A stretch of DNA of 64,000 nt from Actinernus sp. WN-2022 (lineage: Eukaryota > Cnidaria > Anthozoa > Actiniaria > Actinernidae), in the NCBI GenBank assembly GCA_030867875.1, contig JAOWCC010000936.1, forward strand, positions 18,174,095 through 18,238,094, read 5' to 3'. The position numbers were made by a program, and so were the translations under genes. Below the pieces are notes generated by a model. It was given only the letters and a program-made list of their open reading frames with translations. It ran no database searches and was not told the DNA's origin. Shown one piece after another: positions 1-12,349 of this stretch; position 1 is the first letter of the stretch, and the number at the start of each line of letters is the position of its first letter.

Positions 1-229
1 AGTTGACCTTGAGAGTCAGTTGAATATTGCTTCGCTCATCATAAATTATTCTGTGCGAGTACTGTTTATTTCTCCTGGGTATTTCTGACAGCCAAACACA
101 CGCTCAAAATTATTTTAGTGCATGTTGGCCTACAGATCACGGTGTTTGCGCTGGTATGTATTATGACCGAGAGGCATAAAACCTACGAAACGTACCTCAA
201 ACAAAATCTATCAGCGCCACGAGGTCAAC
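1..229. other. No recognised feature
   Basis: AT-rich sequence at the window edge. No coding similarity, repeat end or RNA signal was recognised. Confidence 0.4.
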
Positions 230-1005
230 AAATCGACAAAGAAATGCAGATACATTGTATAAACAGTAAACACGCAATGATTTCAACCTCACCGTACCTT
301 AATTCATGACCTGACAAGACACTGTTCAGTTTCACTTTCACTCTCAGCTTTGCTCTTGAGTTTGAGTTCGGCTTTGTTAAAGACTTCTTATTCAGTTGTA
401 TGGTATTGTGCAGTAATAATATTTGAGTATACCAATCCACAGAGATTCAAATAACAAAGCCGTGGCGAAAGAGAAGCTTAAACGAGAAATATTTTGTTCT
501 CCTAGAAAAACACAACATCTTGCCCTTTCTATCGAAGAAGCCTTGGTTTCAGCAGAAAGGAAAACGCTAAATTCCAATTCGATATGTGTGGATCTTTGAG
601 TCCTTCACTCTTCAGGTCCGGCGTCGTGTCGTAAATAAAATCACAGGCCATCAGGGTAAAAAACGCGGTCCTTCGGCTCCGACAAGAGCGCCAGTTGCAA
701 TATCCTGAGCCTGTTGGAAGGCTTTCGCACGAGTGAAGTTAAATAAAACATTTAAACTGCTTACATTTGAGAGATGGGACTCCAAATTTGAGAGAGATTT
801 GCTCGCGGATCGAATCCACCATTTTGATTTACTGTATTCAATTATGTAAATAAATTAACCTGGCGATTGTTGCGTGACCAGCACAGTGCAATCTGATTGG
901 TGTGAATTTGACCTTTAACGCATGCGCAGAAGACTTGTTGCACAGAATAAAAAAAAAATAACGACTTGCATTTTAAGACTCGGCGCTGCCACAGGCAGCC
1001 CGAGT
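230..1005. repeat. Dispersed repeat, copy 1 (diverged)
   Basis: This stretch matches 5995-6790 over most of its length in the same order and orientation. Shared blocks include the CACTGTTCAGTTTCACTTTC segment, a segment with GACAAGAGCGCCAGTTG, and a tail running into TGACTCG/AAGACTCG-type sequence. The short reading frame of copy 2 (6577-6350, minus) is broken here. The ends carry a motif also seen inverted at 2936-2995. The superfamily is unknown; it may be a non-autonomous transposon or a duplicated promoter-plus-first-exon segment. Confidence 0.6.
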
Positions 1006-1739
1006 AACAAGAGGCCGTACCAGCCTTTACTAATGGGCCATATGGAATTTCAACAAGGAATAGTTGGTACAACTTTACAGGTTCGATTTAAAAAGTATTT
1101 TACACATTTTTTTGTAGCCTTTGAGAGAATAATAAATTATTTTAGATTCTTTTTACAAGAGTTACATATATAAATTATTTTGAAAAAGAATTGTGATTCT
1201 TTGTCTCCAGAGAAGCCATATAATAAGAATATTATATTACTCATGTAAAAATAATCCTATTGTTGAGTGCCTGTGATGAGAACTGCCATGGAAAGCGGAA
1301 GCAAATGCCCAATCAAACCCGTCATATCAAATCCCCTGGTATGGGGCACAGCAATTAGTAAAAATTCATACAAGCTCGGTCCCCTGTGTTCCTGATCCAT
1401 GAACTAAAGTGAGCTTTCCCCCCTCACTGACGGGCAACAAACAAATAATTCTGACAAGGTTCCCATGGATCCACCCCTGATGGAAGCTGCTGATACATGC
1501 ATTATTTACCCATCCATTTACAACAACAAATATTATTTTAAGGCAGCAGTCATGATTATGTTTTATATAGTATGTAATCGACTAGATTTAGCTGTATAAA
1601 ATGTATATAGTGGCACCAAGGGAACTAGTACTACTACTACTAACAGAGGAGAGCGTCAATGTAGTTAGCATGGTATTACTATAATTGGGGACAAATTGAT
1701 TAACTCTATTAATTTGTACGACTATATAATTGCACTACA
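1006..1739. other. Intergenic, nothing recognised
   Basis: No convincing coding sequence or repeat structure was seen. A CTA trinucleotide cluster (around 1629-1642) is the only simple sequence noted. Confidence 0.3.
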
Positions 1740-1964
1740 CTTGAGGGTGGTCACTACCAGATATTTGGTTGCATTCTCGGTGTCGGCCTACGATTTAACA
1801 TTGTGATCCAAGAAGACACGAAGGTTTTAGAACTATTTGCAGATATCAGAGCAAAGACAGTACCAGTTCTCCCAGTTATTTTAACGTCTTACCTAGCTGG
1901 ATTTGAACTCACTACCTCCTGCACAACAACGGACTGACACTTAACCACTGAGCTTACTGGAATG
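1740..1964 (-). repeat. tRNA-derived SINE-like element
   Basis: Read on the minus strand from about 1964, the sequence has an A-box-like segment (AAGCTCAGTGGTTAAGTG). About 40 bases later comes a B-box-like AGTTCAAATCC. This is the internal RNA polymerase III promoter arrangement of a tRNA. The cloverleaf is not convincing and unrelated sequence follows, so a tRNA-headed SINE or tRNA pseudogene is more likely than a working tRNA. The downstream limit (about 1740) is approximate. Confidence 0.5.
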
Positions 1965-2935
1965 CAGTTTAAACAAACTGGAGGCTACCATCTTTCTGTT
2001 ATGGGTCAAATTTTGTTCAGATAAAATTAATCCAATTGTATTAAAATGAAATTATAAATACATCTGGACATTGAATAAATATAGTCCATGGAGTTCAGCA
2101 TATTTGTGTCATACAAAGTTTGTGCTAGGCCATAGCTAGAGAATAATACTGGTTCACTATTGATGCTCTTGCGATAATGGTATATAATGAACTACAACTG
2201 TCAAATGCCCTCACGTTTGCCCGTGGGGGGTGTGTGGTTTTTGGTTATATCTATCCTGGTTTCCAGCACTATTCACCGGTCATTCGAGATATGGGCTGAT
2301 CCGCAATGCAATACACAGTAGAAACAATAATGAACTTCATCTACATGACCAATATGGATTATTCTAGCTGTTGCAAGAGGAATATCTGGCTGGATGATAG
2401 TTGTTTCTGTAAAATGTTCAACATATTCTGTTATATTAATTGTACATTTTAGAGCATAATATTTAGCTACAGCCTGAACAATAATACCATCACACCAAGT
2501 ACCTTATCTTGACATGTTACTAATATATTGTAACCAGGACTGATCAGTACTACTTTCATTCTGGATGAGATAGGATGTATTTCTAAGCAAATATTAGCTT
2601 TTATGCATTTTTTATAAAGTAAAAATCTATTATCCTAGAGAAAATAAGACTGAGTTTGTACTCTTTCTCGTCATATTTATTGTATTATTATATATATGCC
2701 ACCGTATATATTGAAAATAACTTGACAAAATGGAATAGTTTGTATATGTGCATGTATTTGTTCATGTCCTCCGACCTAGTAATTTAATTTCAAGTCCATG
2801 TAAACTGGCTCCTGACATTTTTAACTTCTCAGTTTTGTTGTTGTTGTTGTAATCTCTCCACCACCACCAACATCTAACGTTTTTAGCCCCAAGCAAGAGA
2901 ATCTGGCTGCAAACCTGAACATATCAGCAGTTATT
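1965..2935. other. Intergenic, nothing recognised
   Basis: AT-rich sequence with short simple repeats (for example GTT repeats near 2837-2850). No supported gene. Confidence 0.3.
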
Positions 2936-2995
2936 ACTCGGGCCAGGCCTTTGGCCCGCACGAGTCTTAAATCGCAAGTGTTTATTATTATTTTC
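2936..2995 (-). repeat. Repeat terminus shared with 6738-6790
   Basis: This block is the reverse complement of the 6738-6790 segment: an AATAATAAACACTTGCGATT stretch followed by a small palindrome around GGCCnnAGGCC and CCGAGTAA. A diverged third copy lies near 960-1003. It looks like one end of a dispersed element. Confidence 0.5.
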
Positions 2996-3419
2996 CAAGT
3001 CGAGGTATTTCGCCCCCAACCAATCAGCTCACACTGTTCAAGTCGTTCAAGTGCACATAATTGAACACCGCGCCGCCCTGGCGCCGCATAATGTCGAAAA
3101 GGTCACCCGGAAGCCACAGACTGCGGATATATTTTTTACTCTATACTGAGGACTATAGCAAAGCTGTAACAACGTGTATATAGTTTTAAATGTACTATAT
3201 TTCGGCTAGCCAAGCCTAGATGTTGTAACTGGAGAGTTCTAAAATATGGGCTTTACCTCGGTGTAACAATCTCACAGACTGCGTCATAAAATTCCCTTTG
3301 TTAACTATGAATAATTTGGGACTTAGAATATTTCCCGAGCACCCGAAGCGGCACTTATAAATTTTACGAGGAATTGGGGAGCCTCTACTTGAAAACAAAA
3401 ACATTTTCACTGCGCTAAG

Positions 3420-3512
3420 CGTAAGTATCGAATCCAGGATATTAACATTTACAGAAAGACTGGCACAATCCTACCCAAACAGCCGACCGCTAGACCACGA
3501 GTGACGAGATTA
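3420..3512 (-). repeat. tRNA-like / SINE-like fragment
   Basis: On the minus strand a TGGTCTAGCGGTCGG A-box-like segment is followed about 60 bases later by GGATTCGATAC, a B-box-like segment. The spacing is longer than in a normal tRNA and no clean cloverleaf is visible. This is probably a tRNA-derived SINE head or a pseudogene. Confidence 0.35.
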
Positions 3513-3639
3513 TTGGCGCATGCTTAACTTTTGTTAGAGCTGTTAAACGAGAATTCTCTCACGAGCGAGGTTTTGGTTCGAGAAAGCTTCGAAGAGTTCC
3601 CTTTATAGCTCTGTAATATACACTAGTGAGCAGACTTAA

Positions 3640-4164
3640 AGTGCAACTAACCCATTTTGCAATTTTTATACATATGAATCTTTGAAAGGTTTTGAGTACT
3701 TCTGCGAAGAAATTGTTGGCTTACAGAGAATAATCTATGTTCTAGGCTTGTTTGAAATGGTGAACATTTGACCTTTCCTGACCCATGACCGCGCAAGAAA
3801 AAGCCTGGGTCGATTCTTGATCTTACGTCACCTCATTAAGGCATTATTCTCCATGGCGCCTTTCCATCACAACAACATCGATATATAGAGAATATACACA
3901 GTCTGTGAGTTGTTAGTAAAGAAAACATTTATTTTAGAGTAAATGCTAAATATTTATTCAAATTATTGCAAAGTCGAATGAGTTGGATGACGTAAGATCA
4001 AGAATCGACCCAGGCTTTTTCTTACGCGGTCATGGGTCAAGAAAGGTCAACATTTCACTATTTTAAACAAGTATTCTCTGTAAGCCAAAAATTTCTTCGC
4101 AGAAGTACTAAAAACCTTTCAAAGATTCATATGTATAAAAATTGCAAAAGGGGTTAGTTGCACT
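3640..4164. mobile_element. Non-autonomous DNA transposon (TTAA target site)
   Basis: The ends AGTGCAACTAACCC and GGGTTAGTTGCACT are inverted copies. Arms of about 190 bp continue inward through a segment containing TGACCCATGACCGCG and its inverted copy. Both sides carry TTAA (3636-3639 and 4165-4168), the target site of piggyBac- and Kolobok-type transposases. No transposase is encoded. A relative with the same layout is at 39131-39619. Confidence 0.8.
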
Positions 4165-4261
4165 TTAAGTTTTGTGAATGAAGGTAATTAAGCTTTTAAT
4201 TAGAGATAACCAACATGCATTTCAGTTATGAACACAGCAGATAAAATTACACAGAGGCGCA

Positions 4262-4872
4262 GGGAGTTGGGGGGAGGGGGGAAGGGTACTCCTGTTTGTG
4301 ACGTATTATGTATGTGCCGCGGGGGTGGGTCAGGGTTTTGAGCTCAGTTTGGGCAGGTAGGGTCAGGGTTTTGACCTGATTTGGGCAGATCAGGGTCAGG
4401 ATATGAGTATATTTTGGGTGCAGTCAGGGTCGGGGTTCAGTATTTTTCAGGCAGTTAGGGTTTAGTTTTTTAAGCTACTCTGTCAAAAAAGACATTCTGT
4501 TGCCGCATTTTGATCGCCTTCCCACATGCAAGCATTGAGGTTTCCATACATCGTGACACCGCTAATTCGTACTTCAGTAATTATCTATGTACTTCATCTG
4601 TTGATTTGTTTACCCAATGACACGTTCCGACTTGAAATTTTCCGTATTTTGCATGCAATCCCGGTACGCGGTATATCGGCCGAGGTATATATCCGACCGT
4701 GTTTTGAAAACAATTTAAACAACGGGCAATCAGGGTTTTTTTCCCCAAAAAGGAGGCAATCAGGGTTTTGGAACTCGGATTGGGTCAAACAGGGACAGGG
4801 TTTGAGCCTCTTGGCCTCGCATATACACCCATTTTTCATGAAAGTACCTCTCCCCCCCCCCCCCCCGGGCAC
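4262..4872. repeat. GC-rich dispersed repeat with AGGGT-type modules
   Basis: The segment opens with a G-rich run leading into GGGTACTCC and closes with AGTACCTCTCC plus a C run, an inverted-repeat layout. The interior has many degenerate GGGTCAGGGTTTTG-type modules. A related element lies at 31472-31900. Overlapping frames here are low-complexity artefacts. Confidence 0.5.
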
Positions 4873-5994
4873 AGAGGAACACGAATTGACCACGAATACA
4901 TTTAACATGACTGTAAAAAGAACAGTAGTGAGATATAGTGGCAGCTCTATCGGCAGGATGAACAGGATACAACTAGTGATATTGGATAAATATAAACATT
5001 GAGACAATCATATTTTAGTACTCGGAACCTCCAGTACAACAGAACAGTAGACTGTAAATATTTGTAGTCGTGTGTTACATGAATAAATAGTGTTTACAGC
5101 AAAAGGTCAATTTCTTTAATTTACAAACGAGAAAAACATATCTAATGTTCATATGATGAAAAACAAAAATATTAAATTACATAAATATACTATGGGAGCA
5201 GAGAGCAGAAAGTCAGCGCGACTGATAACTCCCCTACCCCACTCCTAATAAATAATAGGAGTGGAGCACCACCCGTCCCCTGTGACCACGCCTTAGAATG
5301 GAATGTATGGAATGTAAAGAATGTAGAAGGAGAAAATAGTGACGCTTATGTGTATACAGCCCGAGTTAAGGCTGTTCCCAGCCTCTTGTTATCAAAAAGG
5401 CCTGTTCAATGTCATTAGACAGCATGATTTTGCAGTGATTCTTTTTATGATTCAGATTTTTGAAGAGAACTGCTCGGGTATGTGAAATGATTGGAGATAC
5501 TGTAGTATGAAATTTATATTTTGCTCTGGTTCGCTTTGGCTTGTAGTTACACTACAGACTTTTCGACGTGATTTTACAAACAAATTATTTCTCAATTTTT
5601 TAAAATATCTCTGATTTCTCTCTTTTCCGTCCAGACCGGTCGTGTTTGCATGCTGACGCGTAGTGACCGTAGTGAATTTATGTTAATACCAAAATGTGCA
5701 AATTTCTAACTATGTGTTTTGCTATGTCTCAGTGTCTTGTAGAACATTTTTACGGATATGTTTTCTTACTTTTCTGCTTTTACCTAAAATTCGTTTAAGA
5801 TGTCTCGCAGGAATTCGACTATGACAATGAGTGTTTGCAGCACGTCTCTGTGTGATTATTATAGTACGCGTACATGTCTGGTTCTTCGGGCATGTCTGCA
5901 TTCTTCCAGAGTTTGACGAATATAATCATGATCAGAAGGATAACACTGGATATAAATAGACTTGGTAAAAAAAGTACACTGACTACCGCAAAAA
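4873..5994. other. Intergenic, nothing recognised
   Basis: AT-rich sequence. A short self-complementary block, CACTCCTA then TAGGAGTG, lies near 5239-5265. No supported gene. Confidence 0.3.
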
Positions 5995-6790
5995 ATCGAC
6001 AAACAAATGCAGATATAAACACGCAATAATTTCAACCTCACCGTACCTTCACAAGACACTGTTCAGTTTCACTTTCACTTTTCAGCTTTGCTCTTGAGTT
6101 GAAGTTGAGTTTGGCTTTGTTAAAGACTGTGTGGTATTGTGCAGTATATTTGAGTATAATTCTGGTATTGCTGGCTTGCAACCAATCCACAGAGATTCAA
6201 ATAACAAAGCCGTGGCGGAAGAGAAGCTAAAGAGGAATCTTTTGTCCTCCTAGAAAAAACACAACATCTTGCCATTTCTATCGAAGAATCCTTTGGTTTC
6301 AGCAGCAAATCAACACGCTAAATGTGGATTAGCCGGGTCCTGGCTTTGATCAGCCCCTATCATAATTTAGTTCTTTCAGGTCGTCGTGTCGTATATAAAA
6401 TATCTGGCCATCTGGGTAAAAAATGCGGCCATTCGGCTCCGACAAGAGCGCCAGTTGAAATATCCTGAGCCTGTGTTGGAAGGCTTTCTCACGAGTGAAG
6501 TTAAATAAAACATTAAACTGCATATATTTGAGAGATGGGACTCCAAATTTGAGAGCAATTTCCTCGCCGTTCGCCATCTTGATTTTACTGTATTAAGTTA
6601 TGTAAATAAATTATCCTGGCGATTGTTCACGTGACAAGCACAGTGCAATCTAATTGGTGGTGAACTTGAAAGAAGGTGCAATCTGATTGGTTGCTGGCGC
6701 TAAACAGCGACACAAGAAATAGAATAAATAAAAATAATAAACACTTGCGATTTCTGACTCGTGCCTCGGCCGAAGGCCTGGACCGAGTAA
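5995..6790. repeat. Dispersed repeat, copy 2
   Basis: This is the better-preserved counterpart of 230-1005 and ends with the terminus motif found inverted at 2936-2995. It carries the short minus-strand frame 6577-6350. Confidence 0.6.
6350..6577 (-). other. Short frame inside dispersed repeat (unknown, 75 aa)
   Basis: A 75-residue frame starts MANGEEIALKFG and is intact here but disrupted in the copy at 590-820. I do not recognise a family. It could be a first exon carried by the repeat, or chance. No splice partner was identified, so this is not a firm gene call. Confidence 0.2.
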
Positions 6791-7579
6791 TAATAGTAAT
6801 AATATTTATTGACCAATGTCGCAGTGAATACTGAATTATACAGGTTTACATTCATTATATACACTAAAAACAAACGCTACTTGTATACTAATTATGGATC
6901 CTAATAAAAGTATATTACTCATATCATGGGTGACTAGTGCGCCGAAACGTCAGCTGCTACTCGCTCCCCACGGCGGTTAGCATACCTTAATCGACTTTTA
7001 GTTGATTACATACCAGTGTATTACTTGAATTCTAAATTTAGTTAAAAAGAAAGAAAACCATCATAAACTATTTCAAATTCTACATCCTATTATACACTGG
7101 TGACTGCAGAGAAAAAACGTTTGTTATAGCGACCTTTTTAGTCTCCTCTGCACGCAAATCCCAAGGTAGTAGGAAAATTGAATCATCTTACCGGGTTTCC
7201 TGTGGTATAGTGAAAGGAGAGAGGCTGAGGAAAGAAGGAGAAGGGGGGGGGGGGGGGGGGGGTGGGTGGGTGGGTGAGAGGCAGGGGCAAAATTATTCCA
7301 TTTTTCGATTTTCCTATTACCTTGGCAGTAGCCTGCGGTGGAGGCTACAGTCAGTTCTGCATAATGTATCTCTCAGATTATAGGCGCATGTCCTTCTAGC
7401 AGGAACTAGCGAACTTATCTTATGTTTGGGATTTAGCTTCTTTAGAAACAGCCGCTCACTAAGATGACTGCGTCAATCATACAAAGTAGTGATCTTGGCG
7501 GATAACATTACGTCTTGGTACTTGGAGAATGAAGCTAGATGATTCGGAGTGCGCTGGACAGATTCCAATTGGTCACTTA
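6791..7579. other. Intergenic with 20-G homopolymer
   Basis: No gene was recognised. An uninterrupted G run occupies 7243-7262, followed by GGGT repeats. Around 6793-6990 the sequence resembles an AT-rich retroelement tail but lacks coding support. Confidence 0.35.
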
Positions 7580-8660
7580 GATATTATTATTATTATTATA
7601 TTTTCTATTGCGCCCTTTCGCATAAAATGATCAAAAGCGCATTACATTACAATTACTACAAAAGGAATAATAAAAATTAAGAAATAATAATTTATAAAAC
7701 TAATTAAATTACAGCAAGTTAATTAAACACATTAAAATATCTCAATTAAAATTATTATAAAAAGACTATAAATTAAAAGCTAATTTAAAAAGATACGTTT
7801 TAAGTGAAGATTTAAAAAGACTAAGCGACTGAATATTGCGCAGATATTGTGGTAGAGCGTTCCATAGAGTCGGAGCCACCACACTAAAAGATCTATCACC
7901 GAATGAACGCAAAAGCCTCCCACTAGGGATCTTCAGTAGAACACCATTATTTGAGCGTAGTTGATAGCACGGCTGTTTCTTAATTGTAATAAGGTCTCTA
8001 ATGTACTGTGGAGATTGGCCAGCTAATGCTTTAAAAGTAATTAAAATAATCTTAAACTGTATACGGAATCTAACGGGTAACCAGTGAAATTCACAGAGAA
8101 CAGGTGTAATATGATCATATCGAGAAGTAGAAGTGATAAGCCTGACAGCAGCGTTCTGTATCCTTTGTAGTTTGGACAGTTCAGTGTTCGGTAAACCATA
8201 TAGTAAACTATTACAATAGTCCAGCCTACTGGCAATAAAAGCATGAACTAATCAGTGTAGTACGACTATCCTCACTGAGGTACTTGCTAATACGTCTAAT
8301 ATTATGACGGTAAAAGAATGAGGCACTACAAGACTTAGTGATTTGGGTGGACATTGTTAAATGCGAATCGAACCACGACCCTAGGTTTCTGACAACAGGC
8401 GAAGGGAAGACATCAGTACTGCCAACCTGTATATGACAACCATCATTGAGTTTAGTGATATTTTTTTCGAACCTATTATTAAAAATTCAGTCTTATCATC
8501 ATTTATTTTAAGTTTATCCTGGAACATCCACTTCCTGAGATCACCAGTGCAGTTCTTCATAGCAGACAAAGCCTCCTCTTGTGCAGTAGTGCCATCGCGT
8601 TTGAATGACAAATACAGTTGTGAATCGTCGGCATAACAGTGAACTTCCGGTAAGTGAGAC
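7580..8660 (-). mobile_element. L2-type LINE, 5'-truncated (pol 3' end)
   Basis: Read from 8660 downward, the translation begins at the reverse-transcriptase catalytic box (CYADDSQLYLSFK) and continues into the DKTEFLIIGSKK segment that follows it in L2/CR1 LINEs. After interrupted frames, the conserved C-terminal segment [18 protein letters not shown] ends in a stop near 7780. The tail has the GCGC-containing, TAT-rich end typical of L2-like elements. It is cut just upstream of the catalytic motif, as expected from incomplete reverse transcription. Not functional. Confidence 0.8.
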
Positions 8661-9650
8661 TCTATGACTTACAACAATTTAGACGGGTATAGATAGGCAG
8701 GCGTGTGCACTGCATAAGGCATCACGTCATTCTTAACTTTGATCTTGTATTCCACGTTGGGCAGTTTGCCTGATCCTTTGAAAAGGGCTATATAATATTT
8801 GAAAACATTCGCTTCGAAGGGTTTGGTTAGGTCACTCGATCCTATTACAGTTTGCGCCTAGTCTTACACAGCCATCTAATCCACCACCTTCTGTGATTTG
8901 TATTCGAACATACCGCATTTCTTACAAGCGATCCACCTCCCGTCGACTGGCATCAGTTTTGTTGATCCGTACGTCAACTGCGTTTAGGCTTATCTCTTAA
9001 CTGTTCGTTAACGTTATTTGGCAAAATATTCACTTGCCTCCGGTATCAAGCTTCTTAGGCCGTTTGTGGAAGCTCCGCATTCCATACGCGTCCGCATTGT
9101 CATCACTTCCGACTGACCCAATACATGCAATATTCCTCTTCTTCTATGCCTAAGCTTGGCCTTGTGATTTTGATTGGCCGTGGAACTCTTATCAGTGGAG
9201 TCGTTTAATCCTTTCTGCTGTTTCTTAGAAGCTTATTTACTTGTCCGACATGAGTTGATTGTCACTTATAATGCCAAATCATAGATTCTCCGTTGCCTGC
9301 AGGCTCTTGTATTCTCATCAATTATTTCACACACATGCAGGCCTATCTTTTATTGGCGTTTCGCATAGTTTGTCGAACTCACGAACTGGTCTTCGCTGGT
9401 TTCCCCAGTTTGCTGGTTTCTTGTAAAGAACCGATGAAGCTCGTAGGTAAGATTTTGTTTCGGAACAAAGTACTGTTCCATTTTCTCCAGCACGATGTCC
9501 AGTTTCTGCCCATAATACCCTTCCCGTTATAATCGAAGTTATTAAAGATATATAAGGCATCTGGGCCGATCGCATGTAGAGACACCGAGGGTTGTACTCT
9601 CCCGTTTCTCTTGCGTAGCCCAGAAGCGGTTAGCCTGCTTGCAGGCTCTG
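8661..9650 (-). mobile_element. Ty3/Gypsy-like retrotransposon remnant
   Basis: Several minus-strand frames joined by frameshifts resemble a Gypsy polyprotein. Near 9620-9330 there is a gag-like segment (LHAIGPDALYIFNNFDYN). A degenerate Cys-knuckle-like stretch (CKKCGMFEYKSQK) lies near 8900-8935. A segment with KLPNVEYKIKVKND lies near 8720-8775 and resembles the start of a Gypsy reverse transcriptase. No LTRs were identified and no intact frame remains. The assignment rests on weak motif resemblance. Confidence 0.5.
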
Positions 9651-10038
9651 ATTGATTTGGGGTTCCTGTGGTGTGAGAGAGGGGGCCAAGGGGGAGAAAG
9701 AGAAAGGAGGGCCTGCGACAATACCTTGTGTTTTTGAAATTCCCGTTCGTCCACGAACGGGAATAATTCTCCAATCTGATTGGTTGAATCTAGAAGGGGG
9801 GCGCGCACTTTGTTCGAAAATGGCGTGTATGATGGTGTAAACAGCGCGCGCGAGCTAAAATTGAAAACTTCACTCAAATCGCAGTCAGTTTTCTGCTGTT
9901 TTCTCCCTTTTTGTCGGATTTTTATTATCAAACATGCAGTAGAAATACATGGGGTTCAATGCTTGGGTACATTTACAACAGAATATCGGCAAAACTTTGA
10001 TTTTAAAATACTTTGCGAAAAGTGTAACTTGAAATGGG
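9651..10038. other. GC-rich non-coding segment, MITE-like
   Basis: Contains a TAGCCTGCTTGCAGGCT palindrome (about 9630-9648, at its left edge), a small CGTTCGTCCACGAACG palindrome near 9745-9760 and a CpG-rich block (9795-9860). It separates the Gypsy remnant from the LINE that follows. No gene. Confidence 0.35.
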
Positions 10039-11781
10039 ATGGACAGGCCCGAAATATGTCTTGAAATACAAGGGAAAATACAACAAGACCGCCATGAAGT
10101 AGCAGAAGAATTCACAAGTTACTTTTCTACAATAGCAGATGCAATCGGAGGCGATAAAGCAAAGAACCTGTGTGAGGATGCATGCAGCCAATGTCCAAGC
10201 GTAAATAGGATCAGCGCTAGGATCGATGCAAGTACATTCAACTTCAGTGAGATCATGAAAGAAGACGTTTTAAAGGCTTTGGCCACCATAAACCCGCACA
10301 AGGCAACAGGACATGACAAGCTTCCTCCAAAGGTCCTAAAACGGATGAGATAGCACCATCGCTCACACACATATTCAATAAGGTTATAAGGGACTGTATA
10401 TGGCCAAAGGGATGGAAAATGGGCGAGTGGGTTCCTGTGTTTAAGAAAGAGAACCCTCAGGATAAAACTAACTATAGACCAGTAACTATACTCATTGCGG
10501 TCGATAAAATCTTCGAGCAGATAATCGGACAACAGCTGAGTGTAAAGTTTGAGAACATCTTTGACCCATTCATGTCCGCCTATAGAAAGCTTTACAGTTG
10601 CGAAACAACACTCATACGCTTAGTTGAAGACTGGAAAAAAGGCATGGATGAGGGGCATACAGCTGGGATCCTAAGTACCGACATGAGTAAAGCATTTGAT
10701 TCCCTGCATCCTACATTGCTGCTTGCTAAGTTGAGGGCCTATGGATTAAGTGAGGACGCCCTGAGCCTAATGAGATCATATTTTAGTGACCGTAAGAACA
10801 GGACAAAGCTTGGTCACGTCACAAGCAGGTGGGAGGATGTCACTAGAGGCTGTCCGCAAGGATCATCGTTGGGACCACTACTCTGGAATATATACCAGAA
10901 TGATATATTCTACGTGGACCGGAAATGTCAGCTGTCAGCATATGCTGACGACCATCAGCTGTACTTTTCTCACGAAAAACCGGAGCAAGCTATATTGGAA
11001 GTAAACACGGACGGGAAAAATACCTCTGAGTGGTACAAGGAGAACTTCTTGGAAGGAAATCTCACAAAATACCAAACAATGATCATATCCAAACAAGATA
11101 CACATGAGCTGGATATGGAGATAGATGGGATGACAATCAAGGCAACGGACGAACTAAAGTTGCTTGGTGTTACTATCGATCGGAATCTAACTTTCTCCGA
11201 GCACATCTCAATTATGTGCAAGAAGGCAAGTTCGCGGGTAGGAGTGCTGATGCGCCTGCGCAAGTTAATCCCGGTTAAGGATCTACACAGCTGCCATCCT
11301 CCCTTATCTTACATACTGCGGACTAACATGGCATTTTTGTAGGAAGTCTGATAGTAACAAACTTGAAAAAATCAATGAGAGAGGCCTCAGGGCGGTATAT
11401 AATGACTGGAGCACCACATATAGCGAACTATTAGTTAGAGCTAAAATGTCTAATTTATATAATAGACGTCTACATGACATTGCTATTTTTATGTTCAAGG
11501 TCAAAAACAAGCTGTTACCAAACAACATTTTAGAAATATTTGTTACCAGTAGTAGTAGTTACAATTTAAGGAATGCGGACTTTGTACTACCTAGGATTAG
11601 CACTATAAAGTTTGGTAAACACTCCTTGCGATACTATGGACCTTTTTTATGGGGTAAACTCCCTTCAGCATCCAGAAACTATACAACGCTTACCTCTTTT
11701 AAGAAAAACATAAGAAAGCAGAATCTGGCAGTACTTGTAGAGAAGGTATGCCCACCCAGTTACTTCCTCTGCAATATGTGA
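10039..11781 (+). pseudogene. LINE reverse transcriptase, frameshifted
   Basis: Three frames together make a LINE reverse transcriptase. The first (to 10353) has the PHKATGHDKLPPKVLK fingers segment. The second (10419-11342) has NYRPVTIL, DMSKAFDSLHP, CPQGSSLGPLLWN and the catalytic YADDHQLY. The third runs to 11781 and holds the C-terminal domain (RRLHDIAIFMFKVKN, then YNLRNADF and SLRYYGPFLWGKLP). Frame changes fall near 10350 and 11285. The catalytic residues survive, but the breaks and missing 5' end make it non-autonomous. Confidence 0.85.
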
Positions 11782-12062
11782 ATTATTTATTATTTATGAC
11801 ACGGATCTATCCATTATTATAATTACTATTATTATCTTTTAACAGTAGGATATCATAAGGAGTATTCTCCTATTTTAGCAATTTCATGTTTAAAGTATTT
11901 ACATAACATATCCAATCATATTCTATGTATATTTGTATTGTGCAGATTTTTTATATATACATATATATTATATTTAAGTGTCCCCGATTAGTACACCACC
12001 TGTGGTGCGCTAGAAGTTTTTTAGACACGTTAATAAAGTTGTTGATTGATTGATTGATTGTC
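10039..12062 (+). mobile_element. CR1-like LINE, 5'-truncated
   Basis: The element covers the reverse-transcriptase coding region (10039-11781) and a 3' UTR ending in a short TTGA/ATTG tandem tail at about 12040-12062. The endonuclease and ORF1 are missing, so it is 5'-truncated. A more decayed relative lies at 14900-15420. Confidence 0.85.
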
Positions 12063-12349
12063 TCAACAAACGAACAGAATTTCAAATTAAGTATAGAATC
12101 CTTTGGAAAATTAGCGTGCCTGTTACCATCTCTTATATACCCAGTTTCGTAACCCTGGATAACACTTCTTAGGCTAATTAACCCGTTCATACGTTCTCAT
12201 ATCTTGTGATAAGGATATGTAAACCTAAAATAACATTACTTGGTAGTGTGAATTATATACATAATTTATTAGATATTTGAAGGGGCTGTTTTTCATTTCT
12301 CTTACTTGCGGGATATTTAGTGATATACTAAGTTTTGGTTTTGGTGGCA

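Noticed and set aside
1885..1964. Functional tRNA gene
   Set aside because: A- and B-box-like segments exist, but the acceptor and anticodon stems do not pair convincingly; SINE head preferred.
4526..5007. Overlapping frames of 158 aa (plus) and 137 aa (minus)
   Set aside because: They lie in a GC-rich repeat with a C run (poly-Pro/poly-Gly), overlap each other on both strands and have no family motif.
9379..9931. Minus-strand frames of about 130 aa as host genes
   Set aside because: The parts with similarity look like a broken Gypsy gag; the rest is repeat sequence with no splice context.
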